DNA of 5,968 nt from positions 22,540 to 28,507 of the forward strand of contig DCGA01000127.1 of NCBI GenBank assembly GCA_002314465.1, written 5' to 3'. The translations under genes and the position numbers were made by a program. Source of the stretch: a bacterium UBA1790. Lineage in GTDB: Bacteria > Bacteroidota > Bacteroidia > Bacteroidales > Muribaculaceae. Below, in pieces: positions 5,886 through 5,968 of this stretch. Each line of letters opens with the position of its first letter. Positions within the stretch are counted from its first letter, which is position 1. Under the pieces are notes generated by a model. That model saw only the letters and a program-made list of their open reading frames with translations. It searched no databases and had not been told where the DNA came from.

Positions 5886-5968
5886 TTATTTCTTGAAGAA
5901 ACGGTTCCACAAGCCCTGGAAGCCAGCACCGTGGCGAGCCTCGTCGCGTGCCATCTCGTGAACGGTGT
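5886..5968 (-). CDS. rubrerythrin-family protein, C-terminal end (partial)
   Basis: The last 26 codons and TAA stop of a gene that enters from the right edge; its start lies outside the window. The visible residues include TVHEMARDEARHG followed by a tail ending WNRFFKK. The DEARH segment carries the ExxH diiron-ligand motif of the final helix of ferritin-like four-helix bundles. The VHEMAxDEARHG pattern with a short aromatic, basic tail matches my memory of reverse rubrerythrin / NADH peroxidase proteins of anaerobes, which reduce hydrogen peroxide in the cytosol. In this arrangement the ferritin-like domain is C-terminal, consistent with the protein ending just after this helix. The call rests on a short stretch and needs the neighbouring sequence. 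It converges on the antiporter operon and shares its terminator. Confidence 0.75.
   Translation of the reverse strand, partial: TVHEMARDEARHGAGFQGLWNRFFKK

Overview
The window reads as chromosomal DNA of a Bacteroidota bacterium, most likely order Bacteroidales. The main evidence is two promoters of the Bacteroides type (TTTG, a 19-20 base spacer, then TAnnTTTG), each just before a gene, with no strong Shine-Dalgarno sequences. The protein types fit: an M20C dipeptidase, a four-helix FtsX-like ABC permease, a CPA2 antiporter with RCK_C domains and a reverse-rubrerythrin-like protein. Family or genus cannot be fixed from the sequence alone.

Layout. Positions 1-90 hold a promoter and short leader. 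Positions 91-1569 encode a PepD-type cytosolic aminoacyl-histidine dipeptidase, closed by a strong hairpin terminator (1592-1632). A 22-bp AT-rich perfect inverted repeat and a second promoter (1641-1690) then open a three-gene unit on the + strand: an ABC ATPase (1707-2351), an FtsX-like permease that overlaps it by 4 bases (ATGA, 2348-3538), and, 27 bases on, a large CPA2 monovalent cation:proton antiporter with two C-terminal RCK_C domains (3566-5806). A 13-bp GC-rich hairpin (5834-5864) ends this unit. It probably also ends a convergent gene on the - strand, whose last 26 codons (5886-5968) resemble the C-terminus of a rubrerythrin-family peroxidase.

How the genes work together. pepD is a stand-alone peptide-catabolism gene. 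The ATPase and permease clearly form one ABC complex. The permease resembles the LolCDE/MacB/FtsX class, which moves substrates at the outer face of the inner membrane or transmits force across it, rather than an importer. Its cargo cannot be read from the sequence. The antiporter shares the transcription unit but a functional link is only inferred. No RNA genes, CRISPR arrays, insertion sequences or tRNAs were seen, and no gene-free stretch exceeds 140 bases.

I did not find a clearly new multi-gene system. The points most worth a second look are: the ABC ATPase has lost the switch (H-loop) histidine; the antiporter has extra membrane helices and tandem RCK_C domains but no RCK_N; a perfect inverted repeat touches the -33 box of the ABC/antiporter operon; and the PepD protein departs from usual family motifs in its lid domain while keeping every metal ligand.
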